From Bacteroidota bacterium (lineage in GTDB: Bacteria > Bacteroidota > Bacteroidia > B-17B0 > Aurantibacillaceae), in assembly GCA_019638705.1 (NCBI GenBank), contig JAHBTI010000011.1:1-64000 (forward strand): a DNA stretch of 64,000 nucleotides, in the 5' to 3' direction. How positions within the stretch are numbered: position 1 is the first letter of the stretch; every line of letters begins with the position of its first letter. A program made the position numbers and the translations under genes. Under the pieces are notes generated by a model that was not told the DNA's origin, did no database searches, and worked only from the letters and a program-made list of their open reading frames with translations. This document shows, piece after piece, positions 37,207-45,420 of the stretch.

Positions 37207-37893
37207 TTACAAAGTAAACTTATACCCAACGCCTCTGATTGAAAAAAAATGTTTCGGCTCTTTGGGATTTATTTCAAAGTATTTTCTAAAACCAAGAATG
37301 TAGTTATCAATGGTTCGGGCAGAGGCATTTTCGTTGGCGTCCCACAGTTTTTCAAGAATTTTATCGCGCGAAATTACTTTATTTACGTTGCCTGTTAAAA
37401 GTTCCAGTAAACCTATTTCGCGTTTTGACAAGGTGTGCCGATTGCCCTGTACATCAATAATTTCAAAGGTTTGAAAATTTATTTCACACACATCAAATTT
37501 AAAAACCAAGGGATTTTCTTTTTGCGTGCGTTTAATTAAATTGTTTATGCGAAGCAGCAATTCTTCCAAATCAAAAGGCTTGGTCATGTAATCGTCAGCC
37601 CCCAATTTTAAGCCGCTGATTTTGTCGGTAGTTTGACTTTTTGCCGTGAGAAAAATAACGGGAATTTCGGGTTTTATGCTTTTAAACTCTTTGCACAAAT
37701 CAAAGCCGTTAATGTCGGGCAGCATCACATCAAGCAAAACCAAACTTAAATTGGCGTGATTATTTGTAAAGGTTTTTAAGGCTTCGCTGCCGCTTTTTGC
37801 TACCAATACGGCGTAATTTTCCAATTTTAAATTAAGAGCCAGGGTGCTGGCTAACGTTTCTTCGTCTTCTACTATTAATAGTTGGTGTGTCAT
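37207..37893 (-). CDS. OmpR/PhoB-family response regulator
   Basis: A 228-residue regulator. The receiver domain (1-120) has the acidic pocket EDE near residue 9, the phosphorylated Asp in LSLVLLDVMLPDINGFDL (Asp around residue 54), the Thr of FLTAKS and Lys of DYMTKPFDLEELLLRI. The C-terminal winged helix (about 130-228) has LSKREIGLLELL, ISRDKILEKLWD and RTIDNYILGFRKYFE and ends GVGYKFTL. No histidine kinase adjoins it, so it is an orphan in this window. The target genes are unknown. It lies 32 bases from paaZ on the same strand. Confidence 0.93.
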   Translation of the reverse strand: MTHQLLIVEDEETLASTLALNLKLENYAVLVAKSGSEALKTFTNNHANLSLVLLDVMLPDINGFDLCKEFKSIKPEIPVIFLTAKSQTTDKISGLKLGADDYMTKPFDLEELLLRINNLIKRTQKENPLVFKFDVCEINFQTFEIIDVQGNRHTLSKREIGLLELLTGNVNKVISRDKILEKLWDANENASARTIDNYILGFRKYFEINPKEPKHFFSIRGVGYKFTL

Positions 37894-37919
37894 TTATTTC
37901 GCGCTTAAATTTAGCTGAA

Positions 37920-37993
37920 AGTTGAAAGTTGAGAGTTGAAAGTTCTAAATATTTTACATTTTGTATCTCTCTTTCAGCTCTCAACCCTCAACT
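37920..37993. repeat. Inverted GTTGAGAG/CTCTCAAC filler
   Basis: GTTGAGAGTTGAAAG (37928-37942) is matched by CTTTCAGCTCTCAAC (37971-37985) at 14 of 15 positions. The unit GTTGAAAGTT repeats in tandem before the arm. It lies in the divergent space between the regulator and the UspA gene. Confidence 0.6.
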
Positions 37994-38064
37994 AATGACT
38001 TATGTCAGCGTTCAAATAAAAAAAAATACATACTTTTAGCCCCAACTATAAAATCAAAACATTT

Positions 38065-38958
38065 ATGATACATTTTAACGCTTCCAAAATTTTAATTCCT
38101 GTTGATTTCAGCGAAACATCTTTGCTTGCCATTAAACACGGCGCATACATTGCTCAACAAAACAACGCGCAGTTGCATTTGCTTCACGTTGTAAATTCCA
38201 ATTTTGTTTCGCAGGATATATTTATTCCACTCGTTTCCATTAATCAAAACGAGATTGAAGCCAAAGCCGCCGAAAAATTAAGACAACTGGCAGACGATGT
38301 TAAAAACGAATATAAATTGCAGGTAGAACACGGTATTGCCGTTGGTTCGCCTGCTTTTGAAATAAGCCATTATGCCAAAGAAAACCACATTAACTTGATT
38401 GTTATGGGTACGCATGGTTATTCGCCGATTGAAGAATTAGTTATTGGCAGCGTGGCATTAAAAGTTATTACAAAATCAGATTGCCCTGTAATGGCTATGA
38501 GCAGCGCAGCTACACACAGCGGCTACAAAAAAATATTAATTCCGCTTGACGATACCGTAAACTCGCGCCAAAAGGTAAATTATGCCTTGCAAATGGCAAA
38601 GAAATTTAATGCTTCGGTGTATGCGTTTGGTATGCTTACCGGTGGCGAAAGTTTTGATGAGGGGGCAATGAATTTGGTGTTACATCAAATTGCAGAATTG
38701 GCAGCAGAATATGGCGTTGAATATCATAAACACCTGCAAACCGATGTGAAAAACCGCGCTAAAGCAACGGTTGAATACAGCAATAAAATTGGTGCAGACC
38801 TTGTAATTATTATGACCGACCAGGATTCTGAATTAAGCGGATTTTTCCTTGGACCTTACTCGCAGCAAATTATACATTTGAGTGAAGTGCCTGTAATTGC
38901 TATAAAACCAAAAGATTTGTTTGTAACAGGAAGTTCAAGCCCTGTTCCGAGAAGCTGA
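38065..38958 (+). CDS. Tandem universal stress protein
   Basis: A 297-residue protein with two UspA domains (about 1-145 and 148-285). The first has ILIPVDFSETSLLAIKHGAYIA and the nucleotide-binding motif VMGTHGYSPIEELVIGSVALKVI (G-x2-G-x9-G-S). The second begins ILIPLDDTVNSRQKVNYALQMA, and its C-terminal motif is altered (IIMTDQDSELSGFFLGPYSQQII, no GxxG), so only the first half is expected to bind ATP in the usual way. It is monocistronic and probably involved in stress survival; the direct role is unknown. Confidence 0.92.
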   Translation: MIHFNASKILIPVDFSETSLLAIKHGAYIAQQNNAQLHLLHVVNSNFVSQDIFIPLVSINQNEIEAKAAEKLRQLADDVKNEYKLQVEHGIAVGSPAFEISHYAKENHINLIVMGTHGYSPIEELVIGSVALKVITKSDCPVMAMSSAATHSGYKKILIPLDDTVNSRQKVNYALQMAKKFNASVYAFGMLTGGESFDEGAMNLVLHQIAELAAEYGVEYHKHLQTDVKNRAKATVEYSNKIGADLVIIMTDQDSELSGFFLGPYSQQIIHLSEVPVIAIKPKDLFVTGSSSPVPRS

Positions 38959-38976
38959 TTTTTTTAGAGTAACATG

Positions 38977-39051
38977 GATAATTGAAAAAGTATCATTGAA
39001 CATTTTGAAGCACTTTAAAACCTTTTCAATGTTCAATTATCAATGTTCAAT
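38977..39051. repeat. Inverted GATAATTGAA/TTCAATTATC filler
   Basis: GATAATTGAA (38977-38986 region) is matched by TTCAATTATC (39032-39041), and CATTGAACATT by AATGTTCAAT at 39028-39037 and 39042-39050. The convergent gap is filled with these words. Confidence 0.55.
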
Positions 39052-39052
39052 T

Positions 39053-39373
39053 TTACTTTTCAAATAAGTGCGAGCTTTCCACCTTACAAATTTGGCTCAG
39101 GTAACGTTTATACCATTGCTTGGCGTTTGATTTTGCCTGAATGTGTATCATATTGTTACGCCAAACGTTTATGGCTTCCATACTTTGCCAGTAGGAAATA
39201 AAAATGCTTTTATTGCCATTTGCACAACTTTCATAACCCAAAAACCCTTCTTGCTCTTGGGCTAATTTCATGGTGATTTCGTCCATTTCTGCATAACCTT
39301 CTAAATCATCTGATTTGGTTGATGAAAAAATTACGGCGTAATAATTATTTTTTGGAGGGGGGGGGTTCCACAT
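39053..39373 (-). CDS. Antibiotic biosynthesis monooxygenase (ABM)-like protein
   Basis: A 106-residue ferredoxin-like-fold protein. YYAVIFSSTKSDDLEGYAEMDEITMKLAQEQEGFLGYESCANGNKSIFISYWQSMEAINVWRNNMIHIQAKS matches the ABM/YdhR group, small haem- or flavin-independent oxygenases of unknown substrates. The start codon is followed by codons for NPPPP inside a C9 tract (positions 39357-39365), unusual for this family. It begins 5 bases after the stop of the HsdR_N-like gene, so it is the second gene of that minus-strand pair. A change in the C9 tract would abolish the frame. Confidence 0.85.
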   Translation of the reverse strand: MWNPPPPKNNYYAVIFSSTKSDDLEGYAEMDEITMKLAQEQEGFLGYESCANGNKSIFISYWQSMEAINVWRNNMIHIQAKSNAKQWYKRYLSQICKVESSHLFEK

Positions 39374-39378
39374 AAGGT

Positions 39379-40452
39379 TTAAGCAGTTTGCCTACTTTCT
39401 AAGTTTTCAACTGCTGCAAAAAGATTGTTTTCGTGTTGAAATAAATCATCAAGCGATGATAACTCATGTCTTATTTCTTTTCTGTCAGCGTCGAGGAAAG
39501 CAATTTGTTTTCTCGTTTCAGCTAAATATAACCGACATATAGTTTTTCGGTTATTGTCGTCTAACAGAATAGTAAAATAAGTTTGAGCATCTCGGTATGC
39601 AATACGATTGATTTTTACTTTTTGTCGCAAAATAGATTTCACAATCATGAACGCTTCTAATTCTTCAACTGTGGTAACTATTTTTGAAACCTCCGCCGCT
39701 TCCATTTCTTGTTGAGTTTCTTGTTCTTTCACTTTTTCATCTTCTTTAGAAAGTGCGCTTTTTAATCTTTCAGTAATAAGGTCACTGATATATTGTTGAA
39801 TGGACTTTTTTGTAAGATTAGTAAACTGCTCTAAAACCTTTGATGTTACAGAACTTGGATAAACTTGTTTTGCAAAATGTTTCACAAAATCAGATGACGG
39901 ATTATTGAATTCCTGTTGAATTAATATTCTTAATTCATTGGAAAACTTCAATTCATTGGCAGTATTTGAAATGCTTGCTGCGTCAAATACAGTTTTGTGA
40001 AATTTACTTAGTTCGTCAATCTGATTATCTTTTATTTCAGTAATGTTGAATTCCAAAAATGGTTTCTCGTCCATTTTGTTAGGCTCAACTAAATCAGAGT
40101 AAAAACGATAATTGATACCATTAGTTAATAATCCAAATTTTGCTTTTGAAACATGAAAGTAACGCAGTAACTGTCCGTCATGTAGGTTTAAGTCTTGTGC
40201 CCAATGTTTACATTCTACCAAAATAGTTGGTGTACCGTCCTTAAATATAGCATAATCTATTTTTTCTCCTTTTTTCAGACCAATATCTGAAACAAATTCT
40301 GGCACTACTTCTATTGGATTAAACACATCATAACCTAACATTTGTATGAATGGCATAATAAATGCGTTTTTCGTTGCTTCTTCAGTTTGAATTTGTTCTT
40401 TTAGCTTACTTACTCTTTCTGCTAATTGTTTGATTTGTGTTTTAAATTCCAT
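39379..40452 (-). CDS. Stand-alone HsdR_N-type PD-(D/E)XK protein
   Basis: A 357-residue protein whose N-terminal half has the type I restriction endonuclease R-subunit nuclease domain: EATKNAFIMPFIQMLGYDVFNPIEVVPEF, then KIDYAIFKDGTPTILVECKHW (about 65-85, giving D-x(n)-E-x-K), and DLNLHDGQLLRYFHVSKAKFGLLTNGINYRFY. No helicase domain follows. The C-terminal half is helical and ends in a small beta-rich region (DAQTYFTILLDDNNRKTICRLYL). Such lone proteins are widespread but uncharacterised; they may cut foreign DNA or interact with a remote HsdM. No HsdM or HsdS is adjacent. It and the ABM-like gene form an operon. Confidence 0.82.
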   Translation of the reverse strand: MEFKTQIKQLAERVSKLKEQIQTEEATKNAFIMPFIQMLGYDVFNPIEVVPEFVSDIGLKKGEKIDYAIFKDGTPTILVECKHWAQDLNLHDGQLLRYFHVSKAKFGLLTNGINYRFYSDLVEPNKMDEKPFLEFNITEIKDNQIDELSKFHKTVFDAASISNTANELKFSNELRILIQQEFNNPSSDFVKHFAKQVYPSSVTSKVLEQFTNLTKKSIQQYISDLITERLKSALSKEDEKVKEQETQQEMEAAEVSKIVTTVEELEAFMIVKSILRQKVKINRIAYRDAQTYFTILLDDNNRKTICRLYLAETRKQIAFLDADRKEIRHELSSLDDLFQHENNLFAAVENLESRQTA

Positions 40453-40570
40453 GACTACAAATTATTTATGTTTATTATAATTCAGTTCCAAATATACACC
40501 TCATCATTCATTCCGAATAAACAATTCACAAATTGTTTAAAAATCAAATAGCGCAATTAAGTTCATACAG

Positions 40571-40578
40571 TAACTTTG
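40571..40578 (+). promoter_or_regulatory. TAACTTTG -7 box of trxB
   Basis: An exact match to TAnnTTTG ending 21 bases before the trxB start. No clear -33 element at the usual distance. Confidence 0.45.
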
Positions 40579-40599
40579 CGAAACAAAAATTTAAAAACT

Positions 40600-41550
40600 A
40601 TGTCAGCAACACCCGAACATATTCATTGCTTAATTATTGGTTCAGGACCTTCGGGCTACACAGCCGCTATTTACGCTGCTCGCGCCGATTTAAAACCCGT
40701 GCTTTACACAGGTTTAACACCCGGCGGGCAACTTACCGAAACCACCGAAGTAGATAATTTTCCCGGTTATCCCAAAGGTATTACGGGACCCGAATTAATG
40801 GAAGATTTAAAAGCACAAGCCGAGCGTTTTGGTACGCAAGTGCGTTTTGGTTTGGTTACAAAAGCCGATTTAAACGCCACTCCAAAACGTGTGTGGGTGG
40901 ACGAAACCACCGAAATTACGGCAGATACAGTTATTATTTCCACAGGTGCATCAGCCAAATGGTTGGGTTTGCCAAACGAAACACGCTTGCGCATGAGCGC
41001 GGGCGGTGTGAGTGCTTGCGCTGTATGCGACGGATTTTTCTTTCGCGGGCAAGAGGTTGCCATTGTTGGCGCAGGAGATACTGCCGCCGAAGAAGCGACT
41101 TATCTTTCTAAACTTTGCAAAAAGGTTTACATGATTGTACGCAAAGGCGAAATGCGCGCCAGCAAAGCCATGCAACACCGTGTAACAAATACAGAAAACA
41201 TTGAAATTTTGTGGCACAGCGAAACGGCTGATATTCTCGGTGAAAACAACGTGGAAGCTGTTGTAGTAAAAAACAACCAAAGCGGCGAAACACGCACCAT
41301 TCCTGTTACAGGCTTTTTTGTGGCAATCGGGCACAAACCAAATACCGATTTTGTGAAAGGACAAATTACTATGGACGAACAAGGCTACATTCAGGTAATT
41401 GCAGGAAGCACCAAAACCAATATTGACGGGGTGTTTGCCGTGGGCGATTGTGCCGATAAAACCTATCGCCAAGCTGTAACAGCCGCAGGCAGCGGTTGCA
41501 TGGGTGCCTTAGATGCCGAAAGGTATCTGGCTTCGGCAGGAGCGCATTAA
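40600..41550 (+). CDS. trxB: Thioredoxin-disulfide reductase
   Basis: About 316 residues. It reduces thioredoxin with NADPH through FAD and a redox disulfide in the cytoplasm. FAD-binding start is HCLIIGSGPSGYTAAIYAARADLKP and GGQLTETTEVDNFPGYP; the redox pair is Cys140 and Cys143 in SACAVCDGFFF, and the NADPH motif is VAIVGAGDTAAEEATYLS. The C-terminal FAD site is GVFAVGDCADKTYRQAVTAAGSGCMGALDAERYL. An upstream ATG at 40576 would add eight residues not shared with the family and overlaps the -7 box, so the ATG at 40600 is chosen. Confidence 0.97.
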   Translation: MSATPEHIHCLIIGSGPSGYTAAIYAARADLKPVLYTGLTPGGQLTETTEVDNFPGYPKGITGPELMEDLKAQAERFGTQVRFGLVTKADLNATPKRVWVDETTEITADTVIISTGASAKWLGLPNETRLRMSAGGVSACAVCDGFFFRGQEVAIVGAGDTAAEEATYLSKLCKKVYMIVRKGEMRASKAMQHRVTNTENIEILWHSETADILGENNVEAVVVKNNQSGETRTIPVTGFFVAIGHKPNTDFVKGQITMDEQGYIQVIAGSTKTNIDGVFAVGDCADKTYRQAVTAAGSGCMGALDAERYLASAGAH

Positions 41551-41769
41551 CCCATATTAATGTGTTTTTTTGCACGGCGAAAACCACATGTTACGAATGT
41601 GTTATGAAAAAGGTTTAATAAAAATCGGGGAAATTTTTTTGTCGTTAAATTTTTGTTACTTGTCTAAATCCATAGTGCAAACAAAAAAGAGATTGACTAA
41701 GTTTGTTTTGAACTACGCACTTTTACGATATATAAAATTTAAGTGAAATCATTTAACAACAAAAAAGCT

Positions 41770-41958
41770 ATGGAAGATTCAGCAGACTTATATCAGGATT
41801 TGAGGAACTTTATGGAAACGAAACGCAACATTACCGAATTCATTAAGTACCGTATGGCACACCCCGAAAACAGTAAGGACAACCAAAAACAAATTGCCGA
41901 GTACCGAGCCAAAGCGATTTCTGCACTCAACAATCTCTTTAGCATGGACATTAAATAA
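41770..41958 (+). CDS. Small conserved hypothetical protein
   Basis: A 62-residue helical protein (MEDSADLYQDLRNFMETKRNITEFIKYRMAHPENSKDNQKQIAEYRAKAISALNNLF). The pattern of charged heptads suggests two helices. No family recognised. A GTG at 41743 would add nine residues. It is followed by a terminator, so it is likely to be an independent transcript. The 200 bases before it have promoter-like AT-rich DNA but no clear box. Confidence 0.6.
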   Translation: MEDSADLYQDLRNFMETKRNITEFIKYRMAHPENSKDNQKQIAEYRAKAISALNNLFSMDIK

Positions 41959-41982
41959 TCCTCACTTGCTCCAAAATTTAAA

Positions 41983-42015
41983 ATGCTGCTTTTTAAAAGG
42001 CGGCATTTTTTGTTT
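41983..42015 (+). terminator. Terminator of the small hypothetical gene
   Basis: ATGCTGCT (41983-41990) pairs with GGCGGCAT (41999-42006, two G-U pairs), followed by a T run (TTTTTTG). Confidence 0.7.
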
Positions 42016-42092
42016 GTATTTTCTCAACTTTCAACGCTCGGCTATAAACTTTTAACTTTGAACTTCAAACTTTAAACTTAATTTTGCTGCTT

Positions 42093-43055
42093 ATGAATTT
42101 TAAAAGCGATACCGAAGCCATTGAAGCCTTTGTTTCAAAATATAAAGAGCTTAATTCCGAAATTTCAAAAGTCATTGTCGGGCAGCATGACACCATAAAA
42201 AACGTTTTAATTTCCGTTTTCAGTAAGGGACATTGTTTGTTGGTGGGCGTGCCGGGTTTGGCAAAAACTTTGTTGGTAAACACCATTGCCGATGCTTTGG
42301 GTTTGTCGTTTAACCGCATTCAGTTTACGCCTGATTTAATGCCGAGCGATATTATAGGCAGCGAAATTTTGGACGAGCAACGTAATTTCAAATTCATCAA
42401 AGGACCTTTGTTTTCCAACATTATTTTGGCTGACGAGATAAACCGTACTCCGCCAAAAACACAAGCTGCTTTGCTGGAAGCCATGCAGGAACGCCAAGTT
42501 ACGGCAGCAGGAAAAAAATATCTTTTGGATAACCCGTTTTTTGTGTTGGCAACGCAAAATCCGATTGAACAGGAGGGAACGTATCCTTTGCCCGAAGCGC
42601 AGCTTGACCGTTTTATGTTTAATGTGTGGTTGGATTACCCGAAGTTTGAAGAGGAATTACAAATTGTGAAACTCACTACAACAAATACCAACGTTCAATT
42701 AACTAAAGTATTGAACGCCGAAGAAATTATTTTCTTTCAGGATTTAATCCGCAAAATTCCTGTGGCGGACAATGTAATTGAATATGCCGTGAAACTCGTA
42801 AACAAAACACGTTTGAACAGCGAGTACAGCGCAGACCTTACCAAAAAATATGTGCAATGGGGCGCAGGACCGCGTGCTTCGCAATACTTGATTATTGGTG
42901 CAAAATGCCATGCAGCCGTTCACGGAAAATTTAGTCCCGACATTGAAGATGTACGCGCGGTGGCTACGCCGATTTTGCGTCATCGTTTGGTGGTGAACTA
43001 TAAAGCAGAAGCCGAAGGAATTTCGGTTGAAGAAATTATAAAACAATTATTGTAA
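42093..43055 (+). CDS. MoxR-family AAA+ ATPase
   Basis: A 320-residue AAA+ protein. Walker A is GVPGLAKTLLVN (about 50-61), Walker B and sensor regions are IILADEINRTPPKTQAALLEAMQERQVT and FFVLATQNPIEQEGTYPLPEAQLDRFMF, which is the RavA/MoxR signature. C-terminal lid: WGAGPRASQYLIIGAKCHAAVHGKFSPDIEDVRAVATPILRHRLVV. MoxR ATPases act as chaperones, often with DUF58 and von Willebrand proteins; none of these is here. The next gene (hypothetical) starts 6 bases after the stop and may be its partner. The ATG at 42093 is preferred to non-ATG codons upstream. Confidence 0.93.
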   Translation: MNFKSDTEAIEAFVSKYKELNSEISKVIVGQHDTIKNVLISVFSKGHCLLVGVPGLAKTLLVNTIADALGLSFNRIQFTPDLMPSDIIGSEILDEQRNFKFIKGPLFSNIILADEINRTPPKTQAALLEAMQERQVTAAGKKYLLDNPFFVLATQNPIEQEGTYPLPEAQLDRFMFNVWLDYPKFEEELQIVKLTTTNTNVQLTKVLNAEEIIFFQDLIRKIPVADNVIEYAVKLVNKTRLNSEYSADLTKKYVQWGAGPRASQYLIIGAKCHAAVHGKFSPDIEDVRAVATPILRHRLVVNYKAEAEGISVEEIIKQLL

Positions 43056-43061
43056 GAAATC

Positions 43062-43568
43062 ATGAACGTAAACGAGTTGTTGGAAGAAGACAGTTTTGAC
43101 CCGAAAAAATTATTTGATGAGGAAAATTACAGCACGCTCATCATTAACCGCACGGGTTTCAGCAAACAGGAAAACGATACAGCAGATTTAATTGAAACCT
43201 TGCTTACCGAAAAAATAACGCGCCAAGAAAGTGAAGAAATTTTTAAATCGTTGAAAGAAGCGAATGCGCAAATTATGTTGGTGAGCGCAATTAAGGCTGC
43301 CGACAATCATGAAGAAAAAGCAAAATTAATTGCTGCGAGTTGGGAAAGCGGTTTGGATTTCACCAACAACTTTTTGTTTTTTGCCGAATTGGTTGGCAAC
43401 GATGATTTTCAAATTGCTATGGAAGCTCTGACCGTTGTGGAAAATATTGAAAGTCAAATTGACGAAACAATTTTAACCAAGGCTTTGGAAATGGCGCAGC
43501 CTGCACAAAGTAAAAACGCGGATTTGGTGAATGAATTGATACAAAATATTAAACAACGAATACATTAA
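43062..43568 (+). CDS. Conserved hypothetical protein linked to moxR
   Basis: A 168-residue acidic helical protein (MNVNELLEEDSFDPKKLFDEENYSTLIINRTGF...). No signal peptide or membrane segment. The repeated short helices (EEKAKLIAASWESGLDFTNNFLFFAELVGNDDFQIAMEALTVVENIESQI) look like HEAT- or Arm-like repeats; this is an inference from helix spacing. It follows moxR by 6 bases, so it may be a MoxR substrate or adaptor. Function unknown. Confidence 0.7.
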   Translation: MNVNELLEEDSFDPKKLFDEENYSTLIINRTGFSKQENDTADLIETLLTEKITRQESEEIFKSLKEANAQIMLVSAIKAADNHEEKAKLIAASWESGLDFTNNFLFFAELVGNDDFQIAMEALTVVENIESQIDETILTKALEMAQPAQSKNADLVNELIQNIKQRIH

Positions 43569-43574
43569 TTATTA

Positions 43575-43710
43575 AACCACATAGTTATATAAGATTGCAT
43601 AGGTTTTTGTCATGCTGACGAAGGAAGCATCTCTATGTTTGCTCATAGATTCTTCGTGCCTCAGAATGACAGAGTTCTGTAAACTATGTTCCTATGTGTT
43701 CTATGTGGTT
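43575..43710. repeat. Composite palindromic intergenic element, copy 2
   Basis: AACCACATAG (43575-43584) and CTATGTGGTT (43701-43710) are the same ends as in 4151-4276. The core is a different hairpin: GTCATGCTGA ... GAAGCATCT pairs with AGATTCTTC ... TCAGAATGAC (43609-43670). This core resembles a REP-like family common in Bacteroidota. Confidence 0.82.
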
Positions 43711-43736
43711 TATTCACATTTCAAAAACAAAAATTT

Positions 43737-44990
43737 ATGCTCAACAAAAACTTAAAATCGTGGATTGAAGTAAATCCGAAATCTGATTTTTCCATTCACA
43801 ACATTCCGTTTGGAATTTACAGCGACAAAACTGTGAAACATCACGCTTGCTCGGCAATCGGCGATTACATTATTGATTTATATGAATTGGAAAGTGCCGA
43901 TGTGTTTGATTTGCAACGCGGCATTTTTGAAGAAAAAACGTTGAACTCGTTTATTGCGCTTGGTAAAACTGTAACTAATTCTGTTAGACAAAAATTGATT
44001 GAATTGTTGTCTGACGAAAATTCTATTTTGAAACGCGATGAGGCATTGTACAAACGTGTTTTCAAAAAACAAAGCGAAGTGCAAATGCTTATGCCTGTTC
44101 ATGTGGGCGATTACACCGATTTTTACAGCAGCATTGACCACGCCACAAACGTTGGCACAATGTTCCGCGACCCGAACAATGCCTTATTGCCAAATTGGAA
44201 ACATTTGCCTGTGGGTTATCACGGCAGAGCAAGCAGCATTCGCGTGAGCGGACATTCCTTTCACCGCCCAAAAGGACAACAAAAACCTGCCGACAGCGAA
44301 TTACCTGTATTTGGCGCATGCAAAAATTTAGACATTGAATTGGAAACTGCTTTCATTATTGGCAAACAAACCGACATGGGCGAAAGCGTGAGCGTTGAAA
44401 AAGCCGACGAGTATATTTTTGGTATGGTGTTGTTTAATGATTGGAGCGCGCGTGATATTCAGACATGGGAATATGTTCCGCTTGGACCATTTTTAGCGAA
44501 AAATTTTGCTTCAACCATTTCTCCTTGGATTGTTACTTTGGAAGCTTTAGAGCCTTTCCGCGTGAAAGGTTATATGCAAGAGCCGAAACTCCTGCCATAC
44601 TTGCAATACAACGGCGATAAAAATATTGACATAAAATTAGACGTGTATCTGCGCCCGCAAAACGGAACGGATAATTTGATTTGCAGCAGCAATTACAAAT
44701 ACATGTATTACACTATGGAGCAGCAGCTGGCGCATCACACCGTAAACGGTTGCAACCTTAACGTGGGCGATATGATGGCGAGCGGAACGATTAGCGGACA
44801 TGAGCCTCATGAATACGGCAGCTTGTTGGAGTTGGCATGGCGTGGCACAAAGCCCATTAAATTAAACGACGGCACAGAACGCAAATTTGTAAACGACCAT
44901 GATACCATTACCATAAAAGGTTATTGCGAAAAAGACGGTGTTCGTGTTGGTTTTGGGGAGTGTGTAGGGACGGTGTTGCCTGTGAAGTAA
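43737..44990 (+). CDS. fahA: Fumarylacetoacetase
   Basis: A 417-residue enzyme that splits fumarylacetoacetate into fumarate and acetoacetate, the last step of tyrosine and phenylalanine breakdown. The metal-binding residues are visible: Asp in HVGDYTDFYSS, two Glu in DIELETAFIIG, and Asp in FNDWSARDIQ (equivalents of mammalian D126, E199, E201 and D233). The catalytic His lies in SIDHATNVG. GTISGHEPHEYGSLLELAWRG and the C-terminal VGFGECVGTVLP are also conserved. An ATG at 43686 would add 17 residues encoded by the preceding repeat element, so the ATG at 43737 is chosen. Other pathway genes are absent. Confidence 0.95.
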   Translation: MLNKNLKSWIEVNPKSDFSIHNIPFGIYSDKTVKHHACSAIGDYIIDLYELESADVFDLQRGIFEEKTLNSFIALGKTVTNSVRQKLIELLSDENSILKRDEALYKRVFKKQSEVQMLMPVHVGDYTDFYSSIDHATNVGTMFRDPNNALLPNWKHLPVGYHGRASSIRVSGHSFHRPKGQQKPADSELPVFGACKNLDIELETAFIIGKQTDMGESVSVEKADEYIFGMVLFNDWSARDIQTWEYVPLGPFLAKNFASTISPWIVTLEALEPFRVKGYMQEPKLLPYLQYNGDKNIDIKLDVYLRPQNGTDNLICSSNYKYMYYTMEQQLAHHTVNGCNLNVGDMMASGTISGHEPHEYGSLLELAWRGTKPIKLNDGTERKFVNDHDTITIKGYCEKDGVRVGFGECVGTVLPVK

Positions 44991-45021
44991 AAGTATAAAT
45001 ATTCAACTGCTTAATATTAAA

Positions 45022-45375
45022 GTGAAAACGAATGTCTATAAAAAAACATGGTTAGCTTTTGTTAATATAAAAGCTAAAAATGAATTTGATTTTAATGAAC
45101 TTATAGACAGAGAAGGATTGAATACAAATGATGATTTTAAAGGAGCATGGGCAAATATTATTGTAAAGACGGAAACTATACAGGAAGCAATAAATCTAAT
45201 TCAAGAAGGATTAAGTGAATTAAATTTTTCGGTTGTGTTTATTGATAAGATTGAAAATTTAAAATCATTAATAGAACACAAACAAGTGACGAAAACAGTT
45301 ATTGGTGAAGTTGATTGGCTTTTAGACAGCCGATTTGTTTTTAAGATAAGCGACAAAATTTTTCCATACGAATGA
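45022..45375 (+). CDS. Hypothetical protein
   Basis: A 117-residue protein with start GTG (45022; KTNVYKKTWLAFVNIKAKNEFDFNELIDREG). Its composition (AT-rich, Asn/Lys/Ile) differs from neighbouring genes. Predicted alternating strands and helices: KGAWANIIVKTETIQEAINLIQEGLSELNFSVVFIDKIENLKSLIEHK. No family recognised. The size and shape recall small immunity-type proteins, but I have no evidence for a toxin partner. It ends at the shared terminator with the HU/SPOR gene. Confidence 0.6.
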   Translation: MKTNVYKKTWLAFVNIKAKNEFDFNELIDREGLNTNDDFKGAWANIIVKTETIQEAINLIQEGLSELNFSVVFIDKIENLKSLIEHKQVTKTVIGEVDWLLDSRFVFKISDKIFPYE

Positions 45376-45384
45376 GATAGAGGT

Positions 45385-45420
45385 AAAAAAGCGAACCTAA
45401 TCAGTTCGCTTTTTTTATCC
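45385..45420. terminator. Bidirectional terminator shared by two convergent genes
   Basis: GCGAAC-CTAATCA-GTTCGC (45391-45409) with A and T runs on both sides. The stop codon of the minus-strand HU/SPOR gene lies within the loop. Confidence 0.85.

Noticed and set aside
39379..40452. A complete type I restriction system
   Set aside because: No HsdM, HsdS or helicase domain adjoins the nuclease.
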